This document shows positions 23,492 through 30,834 of a stretch of DNA of 32,537 bases, in pieces. Both the position numbers and the translations under genes were made by a program. The notes beneath the pieces were generated by a model. It was not told the origin of the DNA. It saw only the letters and a list, made by a program, of their open reading frames with translations, and did no database searches. Within the stretch, counting starts at the first letter, position 1. Every line of letters begins with the position of its first letter. The DNA is taken from the NCBI GenBank assembly GCA_039649115.1, contig JBBWZQ010000374.1:1-32537 (forward strand), given 5' to 3'. This DNA comes from DATEJJ01 sp039649115. GTDB taxonomy: Bacteria > Actinomycetota > Actinomycetes > Mycobacteriales > Micromonosporaceae.

Positions 23492-24261
23492 CGGCCATGG
23501 ACAAGCCGGGCCTGCGCGTGCTGGCGGTCGACGACGAGCCGCCCGCGCTCGACGAGCTGGCGTACCTGCTGCGGGTGGATCCCCGGGTGTCCATTGTGTA
23601 CACCGCGCCGGACACGACCGGGGCGCTGCGCGTGCTGCGCGACGCGGAGATCGACGCGGTGTTCCTGGACATCCGGATGCCCGGCCTGGACGGCATGGAG
23701 CTCGCCCGGGTGCTGGGCCGCTTCGCCCGGCCACCGGCGGTGGTCTTCGTGACGGCGTACGACGACCGCGCGGTCGACGCGTTCGAGCTCGGCGTCGCGG
23801 ACTACGTGCGCAAGCCGGTGCAGGCCGAACGGCTGGCCGAGTCGCTGCGCCGGGTGGTCAACGCGCGACTAGTACCGGCGCACCCGGCGGTCGCGTCGCG
23901 GCGCGAGCGCGCCGAGGAGCCCACGATCCCGGTGGAACTGGCCGGTGTCACGAAGCTGCTGCCCCGCTCGTCGGTGCGCTGGGTGGAGGCGCAGGGGGAC
24001 TACGCGCGGCTGCACACCGCGGAGGCGTCGCACCTGGTGCGGGTACCGCTGGCGACGCTGGCCGATCGCTGGGCCGACGCCGGGTTCGTGCGCATCCACC
24101 GGTCGTATCTCGTGCAGTTGCGCCTCATCACGGAGCTGCGCATGTCCGGCGGCGCGTACGTGGTGACCATCGACGGGCGCGAGTTGCCGGTGTCCCGCCG
24201 GCACACCCGCGATCTCAAGGACCGTCTGGTGCGCGCGGCCAAACAGGACTGGAGCCGCTAG
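23488..24261 (+). CDS. LytTR-family response regulator
   Basis: A 257-residue regulator. The receiver domain has AVDDEPPAL, the phosphoacceptor Asp61 (VFLDIRMPGLDGMEL), the switch Thr (VFVTAYDD) and Lys in YVRKPVQAERL. The C-terminal LytTR domain (about 150-255) has VRWVEAQGDYARLHT, FVRIHRSYLVQL and LPVSRRHTRDLK. It partners the preceding kinase, as in YpdAB/BtsSR systems that control organic-acid transporters. ATG at 23488 forms the ATGA overlap with the kinase stop; ATGs at 23479 and 23497 are alternatives. Its TAG stop is shared palindromically (CTAG) with the convergent Uma2-like gene. Confidence 0.94.
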   Translation: MTAMDKPGLRVLAVDDEPPALDELAYLLRVDPRVSIVYTAPDTTGALRVLRDAEIDAVFLDIRMPGLDGMELARVLGRFARPPAVVFVTAYDDRAVDAFELGVADYVRKPVQAERLAESLRRVVNARLVPAHPAVASRRERAEEPTIPVELAGVTKLLPRSSVRWVEAQGDYARLHTAEASHLVRVPLATLADRWADAGFVRIHRSYLVQLRLITELRMSGGAYVVTIDGRELPVSRRHTRDLKDRLVRAAKQDWSR

Positions 24262-24815
24262 CAGATCTCGCCCGGGTCGAACTCGACCGCGAACGGCTCC
24301 TCGGTGGTGAACCGCTCTCCGGCACGCACCAGAGCGCTCTCGACATAGGCGTCCTGCTCGCGGGTGAGCACAGTCAACGTGCGCTTATCGGGATCGACGA
24401 TCCAGTACAGCGGGATGCCCGCCCTCGCGTACTCGTAGCGCTTGAGCACGAGGTCCTGTCTTGAGTTGCTGGGGGAGAGCACCTCGATCGCGAGCATTAC
24501 GTCGGCAGGCTTGACGCCTCGCACCCCGCGTCCGATGACGGAGCGGCGGAAGACCAGGACGTCAGGGATGTAGTAGGTGTTGTCGTTGACGAAGACGCCG
24601 GCTCCGGCTGATGCGACGAACAGATCGGGAGGTGCCGCACGCTTGAGTAGTTCGTCGAGATTCGCGGCCGTGCTGACATGAAACAGATCGGGTGCCGGGC
24701 TCACCTGCAGCACTCCGTCGAAGAGCTCATGCCGGAGGCCGTCGTCGGGCACATCGAGGAGGTCCTCCACCGTCCAGGGCGAGCCCAACCAAGGGCGCGC
24801 GGTTGGTTCGGTCAC
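24258..24815 (-). CDS. Uma2/DUF820-family protein (PD-(D/E)xK-like)
   Basis: A 185-residue protein of the Uma2 family, which has a restriction-endonuclease-like fold and is widespread in actinomycetes and cyanobacteria with an undetermined role. The characteristic elements are the N-terminal WTVEDLLDVPDDGLRHELFDGVL, YYIPDVLVFRR (catalytic-site Asp), LAIEVLSPSNSRQD (catalytic-site Glu), and the K-R-Y-E-Y-A-R-A-G-I-P-L-Y-W-I-V-D block. GTG at 24815 was chosen because GGGAGG lies 7 nt upstream; ATGs at 24821 and 24830 are too close to that site but remain possible. Codon use is less GC-biased than in its neighbours. It diverges from the OmpR regulator across a region with two DnaA boxes. Confidence 0.88.
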   Translation of the reverse strand: MTEPTARPWLGSPWTVEDLLDVPDDGLRHELFDGVLQVSPAPDLFHVSTAANLDELLKRAAPPDLFVASAGAGVFVNDNTYYIPDVLVFRRSVIGRGVRGVKPADVMLAIEVLSPSNSRQDLVLKRYEYARAGIPLYWIVDPDKRTLTVLTREQDAYVESALVRAGERFTTEEPFAVEFDPGEIC

Positions 24816-24860
24816 TGTCATGCCTCCCATCCTGGAGTAGCTGGCGGACGCTCTGCTCCG

Positions 24861-24888
24861 TTATCCACAGGCGATCGACTTGTCCACA
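24861..24888 (+). promoter_or_regulatory. Tandem DnaA boxes
   Basis: TTATCCACA (24861-24869) and TTGTCCACA (24880-24888) lie in the same orientation, 19 bp apart start to start. The first matches the classical 9-mer DnaA box and the second the form preferred in actinomycetes. They sit in the divergent promoter region between the Uma2-like gene and the OmpR-type regulator. Two boxes without an AT-rich unwinding element do not make an origin; a DnaA-responsive promoter or a DnaA-binding (titration) site is more likely. Confidence 0.65.
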
Positions 24889-24982
24889 GAATCGTGTAGT
24901 CAGCCTGTCACGGACCGTCTCTGCACACTTTCCTCACACAACGACCTCGGCAGGTCCACTCCTGGTGAATACGCTGCCGACC

Positions 24983-25669
24983 ATGAGCGTACGTCGGGTG
25001 CTCGTGGTCGAGGACGAGCAGACCATCGCCGATGCGGTCGCGGCCCGGCTGCGCGCCGAGGGCTTCGAGGTCGAGGTCGCCGGTGACGGGCCCGGGGCCG
25101 TGGCCGCCGCCGGGCGGGTCCGGCCCGACGTCGTGGTCCTCGACGTCATGCTGCCCGGGTTCGACGGGCTGGAGGTGTGCCGGCGGATCCAGGCGGAGCG
25201 GCCGGTACCGGTGATCATGCTGACCGCCCGGGACGACGAGACCGACCTGCTCGTCGGGCTCGCCGTGGGCGCGGACGACTACCTCACCAAGCCGTTCTCG
25301 CTGCGCGAACTGGCGGCCCGCGTGCACGCGCTGCTGCGCCGTGTCGAGCGCTTCCAGCAGACCCGGGGGGCCAGCCCGCCGCCGATCCTGCTCGCCGACC
25401 TGGAGATCAACCTGGCCGAGCGCCGGGTCCGCCGGGCCGGCGCCGAGGTGCACCTCACGCCGACCGAATTCGACCTGCTGGTGCACCTGGCCGGCCGGCC
25501 GCGCACGGTGCTGCCGCGGGAGCGGCTGCTGGCGGAGGTCTGGGGATGGTCCGACGCATCGGGGACGCGCACGGTCGACAGCCACGTCAAGGCACTGCGC
25601 CGCAAGCTGGGCGCCGACGTGATCCGCACCGTGCACGGCGTCGGCTACGCCCTGGAGGTGTCGCAATGA
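24983..25669 (+). CDS. OmpR/PhoB-family response regulator
   Basis: A 228-residue regulator of standard length. The receiver has VVEDEQT, phosphoacceptor Asp54 (VVLDVMLPGFDGLEV), the LTARDDE switch and TKPFSLREL. The winged helix has LTPTEFDLLVHLAGRP, GTRTVDSHVKALRRKLG and IRTVHGVGYAL. ATG at 24983 matches the family N-terminus; the open frame upstream is antisense to the Uma2-like gene. It ends in an ATGA overlap with its kinase. Tandem DnaA boxes lie about 95 bp upstream of the start. Confidence 0.95.
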   Translation: MSVRRVLVVEDEQTIADAVAARLRAEGFEVEVAGDGPGAVAAAGRVRPDVVVLDVMLPGFDGLEVCRRIQAERPVPVIMLTARDDETDLLVGLAVGADDYLTKPFSLRELAARVHALLRRVERFQQTRGASPPPILLADLEINLAERRVRRAGAEVHLTPTEFDLLVHLAGRPRTVLPRERLLAEVWGWSDASGTRTVDSHVKALRRKLGADVIRTVHGVGYALEVSQ

Positions 25670-26688
25670 GAGATCTGCCGAGGCCGCTGGATTTCGTCGG
25701 GTACATCAAGCTCAAGCTCGGCATCGTCATCCTGGTCAGCGGCGCCGCCGGCCTGGCGGTCTTCTGGGGCGTGCTCGGCCGGGTGCCGCCCCTGACGTCG
25801 TTGACCGCCATCGCCGTCGCCCTGGTCACCTCCCAGTTCCTGGCCCACGGGATGACCAGGCCGCTGCGCGAGATGACCGCGGCGGCGCGGGCGATGGCCC
25901 GCGGTGACTACACGATCCGGGTACGGGCCAGCTCGCGCGACGAGGTCGGGCAGCTCGCCGCGGCGTTCAACCAGATGGCGGCCGACCTGGCCGCGGCCGA
26001 CCGGCAGCGCCGCGAGCTGATCGCCAACGTGTCGCACGAGCTGCGTACGCCCATCTCCGCGCTGCAGGCCGTGCTGGAGAACGTGGTGGACGGAGTGTCC
26101 GATCCGCCGGCGCTGCGCACCGCGCTGGCGCAGACCGAGCGCCTCGGCCGGCTGGTCGCCGAGCTGCTCGACCTGTCCCGGATCGACGCCGGTGTGGCGC
26201 CGCTGGAGCTGGCCGAGTTCGACGTGGGCGAGCTGCTGCGGGCGGCGGTACGCGAGGCCGAGGTGGCCTGCGCCGCGTCCGGCCGCCGGGTCGCCTTCAC
26301 CGCGCTGGCGCGGCCCTCGGCGAAGGCGACCGGCGACGAGGCGCGGCTGCACCAGGTCGTGGCCAACCTGCTGGACAACGCGGCCCGGCACAGCCCACCC
26401 GGGGGTACCGTCACCGCGGCCGCCCGGCGGGAGGCGGACCAGCTCGTGATCGAGGTGACCGACGAGGGTACCGGGATCCCGCCCGACCAGCGCGACCGCG
26501 TGTTCGAGCGGTTCACCCGCGGCGAACGGGCGACCGGACTCGGCGGCGGTACCGGCCTGGGCCTCGCCATCGCCCAGTGGGTGGTGCAGTTGCACGGCGG
26601 CCGCATCGAGGTCGCCGATCCGCCGCACCGGGATCCCCGGTACCCCGGCTGCCGCATCCGGGTGAGCCTGCCCGCGACCGGGAGCTGA
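25666..26688 (+). CDS. Sensor histidine kinase with minimal extracytoplasmic loop
   Basis: A 340-residue kinase. Two TM helices (about 17-36 and 45-62) are joined by a loop of only about 8 residues, so it lacks a classical periplasmic sensor. It probably senses membrane or cytoplasmic cues, or a partner protein. HAMP is at about 62-112, then HisKA with His124 (NVSHELRTPISALQ) and HATPase with LLDNAARHSPPGG, VTDEGTGIP and GGGTGLGLAIAQWVVQLHGG. The ATG overlaps the regulator stop (ATGA). It forms a complete two-component system with the preceding gene. Confidence 0.94.
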   Translation: MRDLPRPLDFVGYIKLKLGIVILVSGAAGLAVFWGVLGRVPPLTSLTAIAVALVTSQFLAHGMTRPLREMTAAARAMARGDYTIRVRASSRDEVGQLAAAFNQMAADLAAADRQRRELIANVSHELRTPISALQAVLENVVDGVSDPPALRTALAQTERLGRLVAELLDLSRIDAGVAPLELAEFDVGELLRAAVREAEVACAASGRRVAFTALARPSAKATGDEARLHQVVANLLDNAARHSPPGGTVTAAARREADQLVIEVTDEGTGIPPDQRDRVFERFTRGERATGLGGGTGLGLAIAQWVVQLHGGRIEVADPPHRDPRYPGCRIRVSLPATGS

Positions 26689-26779
26689 TTCAGACGACGG
26701 CTGGGGGCCGGCACTGATCGCCGCCGTCCCGTCCCCGAGTGCTTGCCCCCGGGGGTAGGGAGGAGACACACTGCCGTCC

Positions 26780-27157
26780 ATGCCGTCCACGACAGAGCCT
26801 GGCAAGCGGGTCCGGGTGGTCCTCGCGGACGTACCGCGCCAGCGGCACGTCCGGCACACCCGCGTCGAGCTGGAGGAGCAGACCGGGATCGGCGAGGCGC
26901 TCGTCAGAGGCCTGGTACGCGCCCAGCTCGCGCTCGCCCTGCGGCTGGCCGCCGTGGTCGCGGTCGGGCTGGGCGGGCTGCCGCTGCTGTTCGCGGTCGC
27001 CCCCGCCGTCGCCGGCACCCGGCCGTTCGGCGTGGTGCTGCCCTGGCTGCTGCTGGGCGTCGCGGCCTACCCGTTCCTGTTCGGCGTCGGCTGGGCGCAC
27101 GTGCACCTGTCCGAACGCAACGAGCGGGACTTCACCGACCTGGTGGAACGGCACTGA
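26780..27157 (+). CDS. DUF485-like small membrane protein, partner of the symporter
   Basis: A 125-residue protein. The N-terminal half is basic and helical (RVELEEQTGIGEALVRGLVRAQLALALRL). Two TM helices follow (about 52-76 and 84-105) with the W-A-H-V-H-L-S-E-R-N end typical of the small partner encoded next to SSS-type acetate/organic-acid symporters. ATG at 26780 lies 14 nt after GGAGGAG; an in-frame CTG at 26771 lies 5 nt after it and is a possible alternative start. Its stop overlaps the apparent CTG start of the symporter (CTGA), so the two are translationally coupled. Confidence 0.8.
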   Translation: MPSTTEPGKRVRVVLADVPRQRHVRHTRVELEEQTGIGEALVRGLVRAQLALALRLAAVVAVGLGGLPLLFAVAPAVAGTRPFGVVLPWLLLGVAAYPFLFGVGWAHVHLSERNERDFTDLVERH

Positions 27158-28794
27158 ACGCCTACGCCGTACCGGCGATCGTCGCGGTCACCCTCGCGAC
27201 CGTCGGCATCGGCGTGTACGGGCTGCGGCTGGCCCGTACCACCTCGGACTTCCTGGTCGCCTCGCGCGCGGTCAGCCCCTCCTGGAACGCCGCCGCGATC
27301 AGCGGCGAGTACCTGTCGGCCGCGTCGTTCCTGGGCGTGGCCGGCCTGATCCTCAAGCACGGCGTGGACGTGCTCTGGTACCCGGTCGGGTTCGCCGCCG
27401 GCTACCTGGCCCTCCTGCTGTTCGTCGCCGCGCCGCTGCGCCGCTCCGGCGCCTTCACCCTGCCCGACTTCTGCGAGCTGCGGCTGCACTCCATGCGGCT
27501 GCGCAAGCTGGCGACCGCGTTCGTCATCGTGATCAGCTGGCTGTACCTGGTGCCGCAGATGCAGGGCGCCGGCCTCACCCTGCGCACGGTCACCGGCGCG
27601 CCGTACCTGACCGGCGCGATCCTGGTCGGCGCCGTGGTCACCGCGAACGTGGCACTGGGCGGGATGCGCTCCATCACGTTCGTGCAGGCCTTCCAGTACT
27701 GGCTCAAGCTGTCCGCGCTGCTGGTGCCGATCGTGTTCCTGCTGATGCACTGGCAGGCGGACGGCCGTCCGGCGCTGGCGCCGCCGGCCGGCGACACGTT
27801 CGCGCGGCAGACCACCGTCGTGTTCGACCACGCCGCACGCGTCACCCTCCCCGATCAGTCCACAGTGGAGGTACCGGCGGGTGGGCGGCTCGTGTTCGAG
27901 GCGGGGACGCCGGTGCCGCGGGTGAGCGGCGTGAGCTTCCAGCAGGGCCGGACCTGGCTGCTGCCGGGCCTGGCGCGCCAGGGCAACCTGGGACTGATCG
28001 GCACGTACTCGCTGATCCTCGCCACGTTCCTGGGCACCATGGGCCTGCCACACGTGCTCGTGCGCTTCTACACCAACGCCGACGGCCGGTCCGCGCGGCG
28101 TACCACCCTGGTCGTGCTCGGCCTGGTCGGCCTGTTCTACCTGCTGCCCACCCTGTACGGGGTGCTGGGCCGGGTGTACACGCCGCAACTGTTGATGAGC
28201 GGGCAGACCGATGCCGTCGTGCTGCTCCTGCCCGGCGCCGCGCTCGGCGGCGGCACCACCGGCCAGCTGCTCGGCGCCCTGGTCGCGGCCGGCGCGTTCG
28301 CCGCCTTCCTGTCCACGTCGTCGGGCCTGTTGACGAGCGTGGCCGGGGTGCTGTCCACGGACGTCATCGGGACCGGCTCGGTGCGTGACTTCCGGTTCGC
28401 CGCCGTGGTGGGCGGCGTGGTGCCGGTCGTGCTCGCCTCCCGCAGCGGCCAGCTGGACGTCTCGCAGGTGGTCGGGCTGGCCTTCGCGGTCGCCGCGTCC
28501 AGCTTCTGCCCGCTACTGGTCCTGGGCATCTGGTGGCGCGGGCTGACCGACGCCGGCGCGGCGGCCGGCGTGCTGGCCGGCGGCGGGGCGGCGCTGGCCG
28601 CGGTGGTGGTGAGCCTGGCCGGGCCACCGCTGACCGGCTGGCCGGGGGTGCTGATCCAGCAGCCGGCCGCGTGGACGGTACCGCTGGCCTTCGCGGTCAT
28701 GGCGATCGTCTCGATGAGCACCCGCCGGCGGGTACCGTCGAACGTCGGCATGATCATGTTGCGCCTGCACGCCCCGGACGCGCTGCGCCTCTAG
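27154..28794 (+). CDS. SSS-family cation/organic-acid symporter (ActP-like)
   Basis: A 546-residue symporter with about 13 TM helices. SSS landmarks are TTSDFLVASRAVSPSWNAAAISGEYLSAASFLG, FQYWLKLSALL, and LGTMGLPHVLVRFYTNADG with the Na+-site region FAAFLSTSSGLLTSVAGV. A polar insertion (about residues 205-265) faces the outside. It probably imports acetate, pyruvate or a related acid with Na+ or H+. No ATG, GTG or TTG fits the conserved N-terminus (NAYAVPAIVAVTL); the in-frame CTG at 27154, overlapping the previous stop as CTGA, is the best start. The last 114 bp are partly duplicated at 30798-30909. Confidence 0.9.
   Translation: MNAYAVPAIVAVTLATVGIGVYGLRLARTTSDFLVASRAVSPSWNAAAISGEYLSAASFLGVAGLILKHGVDVLWYPVGFAAGYLALLLFVAAPLRRSGAFTLPDFCELRLHSMRLRKLATAFVIVISWLYLVPQMQGAGLTLRTVTGAPYLTGAILVGAVVTANVALGGMRSITFVQAFQYWLKLSALLVPIVFLLMHWQADGRPALAPPAGDTFARQTTVVFDHAARVTLPDQSTVEVPAGGRLVFEAGTPVPRVSGVSFQQGRTWLLPGLARQGNLGLIGTYSLILATFLGTMGLPHVLVRFYTNADGRSARRTTLVVLGLVGLFYLLPTLYGVLGRVYTPQLLMSGQTDAVVLLLPGAALGGGTTGQLLGALVAAGAFAAFLSTSSGLLTSVAGVLSTDVIGTGSVRDFRFAAVVGGVVPVVLASRSGQLDVSQVVGLAFAVAASSFCPLLVLGIWWRGLTDAGAAAGVLAGGGAALAAVVVSLAGPPLTGWPGVLIQQPAAWTVPLAFAVMAIVSMSTRRRVPSNVGMIMLRLHAPDALRL
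28681..28757 (+). repeat. Direct repeat copy 1 (3' end of symporter gene)
   Basis: These 77 bases recur without a mismatch at 30798-30874, 2,117 bp away in the same orientation. The similarity then continues in weakened form to the symporter stop (28758-28794 against 30875-30909, with several substitutions and two single-base deletions). A 14-bp perfect palindrome (ACCCGCCGGCGGGT, 28720-28733) lies inside the repeat. Confidence 0.95.
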
Positions 28795-28795
28795 A

Positions 28796-28823
28796 CTGGA
28801 GGCACGGCGAGCCGCGTCTCCAG
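28796..28823 (+). terminator. Hairpin after the symporter gene
   Basis: CTGGAG (28796-28801) pairs with CTCCAG (28818-28823), with an inner CGGC-GA-GCCG stem. It begins 2 nt after the symporter stop and is a probable factor-independent or pause-type terminator without a T-tract. Confidence 0.5.
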
Positions 28824-28859
28824 CAGGGTGGCCTCCGCCTGATTCGCTAGCAGGGGCAG

Positions 28860-30071
28860 GTGTTCTGCTTGGCGCACGACGATATCCGTGTTCCGGCCGG
28901 TGCGGGACTGGGCGAACGCGTGCGGACCGCCCGCGTCAAGCGAGGTATGTCGCGCGAGGTGGTCGCGGGTCTCTGCGGACGGTCCGAGGAATGGCTGCGA
29001 CAGATCGAGCGCGGTCGCCGTGGCACCAGCCTGAGAATGGTGACCCGGCTGGCGGAGGTGCTCCGGGTTTCCGACCTCACGGAGCTCCTTGGTGAGGAGG
29101 TGCCGACCGCCGTGTACGCGCGACCGGCACATGACGCCTTGGCGCGGGTTCAACGGGCGCTCGCCACCTGGTCACCAGAGTCGAACGGCACCCCGTCTGA
29201 CCTTGCCGACCTGCGCCGCCGGGTAGCGAGCGCCTGGCTCCTGCGGTCGATGTCGAGCACTGATCGATCCGATCTGGCGGCAGTTCTTCCGGACCTGCTC
29301 GTCGATGGCCAACGGTCTGCGAGGTCGACACAGCGGCAGGAGGCATACCAACTCCTGGCAGAGGTGTATCACCTCAGCCAGCTGTACCTGTGCTATCAGC
29401 CGGCGCCGGAGTTGCTCTGGGTGGTCGTTGACCGTGGGATGTCCGCGGCCCAGGCGTCAGGCGATGCCGCAACCCTCGCTCGCGCGGCCTGGTTTGCCGC
29501 GTACCTCTACCGCGATTCAGGCGCACTCGATCTCGCGCATCAGGTGGTTGACGATGCGTTTGGCTATCTCGCGGTCGCCGGCGACCGGTCACCCGCGGTC
29601 GAGCGTCAGCGCTGCGTGGTACACCTCGCCTCCGCGTGGAATCACGCGCGGGACGGTCATCCCGCACAGGCGTGGCGGGAGTGGGACGCGGCCGTTGACG
29701 CCGATGCCGGTGCTCAGCCGGACTCCGCTCATGCTCTGTTCGGCGCCCGTTGCGACGACATGGCACTGACGCTCGATGTCGAACTTGGCAGGGCCGCCTC
29801 GGCGTTGCGCCGTGCGGCGGCCACAGATGTCAACGCGATAGTTTCGGTGCCCCGGCGAACCCGCGTCATGATCGAAGCCGCCAGGGGCCACCTACTCAAG
29901 AACGAGCACACCGGCGCCGTGCATCTGTTGCAGCGGGCACACCGGACCTCGCCCGAGGCGACGTTGTACAGCATGCACGCCCGGAGCATGGTTCACGGGA
30001 TGTCCACCTCGGCTCCGCCAATGTTGAGGGCCGAGGTCGACCAGTTGGCCAGCGCCCTTCGCATCGGTTGA
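28860..30071 (+). CDS. XRE-family HTH regulator with TPR-like C-terminal region
   Basis: A 403-residue regulator. Residues about 15-72 form the HTH (LGERVRTARVKRGMSREVVAGLCGRSEEWLRQIERGRRG). The rest is all-helical with repeated short helix pairs (LARAAWFAAYLYRDSG, LASAWNHARDGHPAQAWREWDAAVDAD) like the TPR-type sensor of large actinobacterial XRE regulators. These may respond to peptides or small signals. GTG at 28860 follows AGGGG closely. Codon use is visibly less GC3-rich than in the symporter gene, which suggests acquisition from elsewhere. It lies wholly inside the segment bounded by the 77-bp direct repeats, upstream of two small genes. Confidence 0.88.
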   Translation: MFCLAHDDIRVPAGAGLGERVRTARVKRGMSREVVAGLCGRSEEWLRQIERGRRGTSLRMVTRLAEVLRVSDLTELLGEEVPTAVYARPAHDALARVQRALATWSPESNGTPSDLADLRRRVASAWLLRSMSSTDRSDLAAVLPDLLVDGQRSARSTQRQEAYQLLAEVYHLSQLYLCYQPAPELLWVVVDRGMSAAQASGDAATLARAAWFAAYLYRDSGALDLAHQVVDDAFGYLAVAGDRSPAVERQRCVVHLASAWNHARDGHPAQAWREWDAAVDADAGAQPDSAHALFGARCDDMALTLDVELGRAASALRRAAATDVNAIVSVPRRTRVMIEAARGHLLKNEHTGAVHLLQRAHRTSPEATLYSMHARSMVHGMSTSAPPMLRAEVDQLASALRIG

Positions 30072-30077
30072 CGGCGA

Positions 30078-30098
30078 GGGGGTACAGGCCGTACCCCC
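30078..30098 (+). terminator. Hairpin after the first XRE gene
   Basis: GGGGGTAC (30078-30085) pairs perfectly with GTACCCCC (30091-30098) around a 5-nt loop, 6 nt after the XRE stop. It is a likely terminator. Confidence 0.55.
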
Positions 30099-30156
30099 CG
30101 CAGTTCGTACCCGCCACACGGTGACAACGCGCCTACCGTCCGTCTCATCAAGTGTG

Positions 30157-30222
30157 GCCGTTGGTGCCCGCAGCGGCCCAACGGCTGGGCTTGGGGAGTG
30201 GGCGGCAGAGTTGGCCGCCCAC
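30157..30222 (+). other. Two consecutive hairpins in the leader of the small-gene pair
   Basis: GCCGTTGG (30157-30164) pairs with CCAACGGC (30178-30185). GTGGGCGGC (30198-30206) pairs with GCCGCCCAC (30214-30222). Both stems are perfect. The second ends 31 nt before the GTG of the first small gene, so it could affect termination or translation of that gene. The rest of the 30072-30253 gap holds no credible gene. Confidence 0.5.
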
Positions 30223-30253
30223 ACCCGTCCACATACAGGTGGGAGAGGGAGTC

Positions 30254-30469
30254 GTGGGTACGACGTACCTTGCGCACGCTGTTCTGGAGCAGCTCGGCCA
30301 CGCGCAGGCCGAGATCGACGCGCATCTGCACACCCGACTCGGGAGCTGCACGACATGCGGGCGGCCGGCGCCGTGCGCCGCCAGGCTGGCCGCCTCGGCC
30401 GTGTTCGCGAGGTATCAGCGGCTGCCGCATCGCCGCCCTGGCCTGGCCCTGTGGGGAGCGGGCCAGTGA
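30254..30469 (+). CDS. Small cysteine-containing hypothetical protein
   Basis: A 71-residue protein. An N-terminal amphipathic helix (LAHAVLEQLGHAQAEIDAHLHTRLG) is followed by CTTCGRPAPC, a C-x2-C-x5-C motif that could bind metal, and a basic tail. GTG at 30254 was chosen because GGAGAGG lies 5 nt upstream and the stop overlaps the next start (GTGA). Similar small proteins accompany XRE regulators in actinomycetes; their function is unknown to me. It lies within the repeat-bounded segment. An inverted repeat GTCGT-N4-ACGAC spans its start codon and recurs in altered form near 32351. Confidence 0.65.
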   Translation: MGTTYLAHAVLEQLGHAQAEIDAHLHTRLGSCTTCGRPAPCAARLAASAVFARYQRLPHRRPGLALWGAGQ

Positions 30470-30834
30470 GTGACGACCACCGCCCACGGCGTTCGGGGTG
30501 GAGCTGTGACACTTGCGGGGCGGGCTGGCCTTGTGCGAGTGCTCGCAAACTCCTCAGCGAGGCGTACCGGAGTGAGCCCGATGGACTCGTGATCCACATG
30601 TCCAGGCTCCTGGCATGGGCGGCCGAGGAACTGGACGCGGCGAACCCGACCAGGCTGTACCGGCGATTCGTCGGGTGGACTCTCGCGAGCGGCCAAGTGT
30701 GCCGGGTCTGCGGCAAGCCGAGGCACGACTGCACGCCCGGCGTGCCGCCCAGGCTGGTCCCCTGCAACGGCTACGCCATGGAGCCGATCCAACGGAACCG
30801 CTGGCCTTCGCGGTCATGGCGATCGTCTCGATGA
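30466..30834 (+). CDS. Small Cys-rich protein whose 3' end runs into the repeat
   Basis: A 122-residue protein. It begins with GWSCDTCGAGWPCASARKLLSEAY (C-x2-C-x5-C). A helical segment ending RLYRRFVGW follows, then a second cluster (VCRVCGKPRHDC, with a further Cys near VPCNGY). The first part resembles short actinobacterial proteins sometimes labelled flavin reductase without support. GTG at 30466 overlaps the previous stop. The final 12 or so codons (RWPSRSWRSSR) are read from the duplicated symporter sequence in a different frame, so the native C-terminus was probably replaced when the repeat formed. The true end of the ancestral protein is unknown. Confidence 0.62.
   Translation: MSDDHRPRRSGWSCDTCGAGWPCASARKLLSEAYRSEPDGLVIHMSRLLAWAAEELDAANPTRLYRRFVGWTLASGQVCRVCGKPRHDCTPGVPPRLVPCNGYAMEPIQRNRWPSRSWRSSR

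Noticed and set aside
24861..24888. Chromosomal or plasmid origin
   Set aside because: Only two DnaA boxes are present, with no AT-rich region, no dnaA/dnaN neighbours and no iterons.
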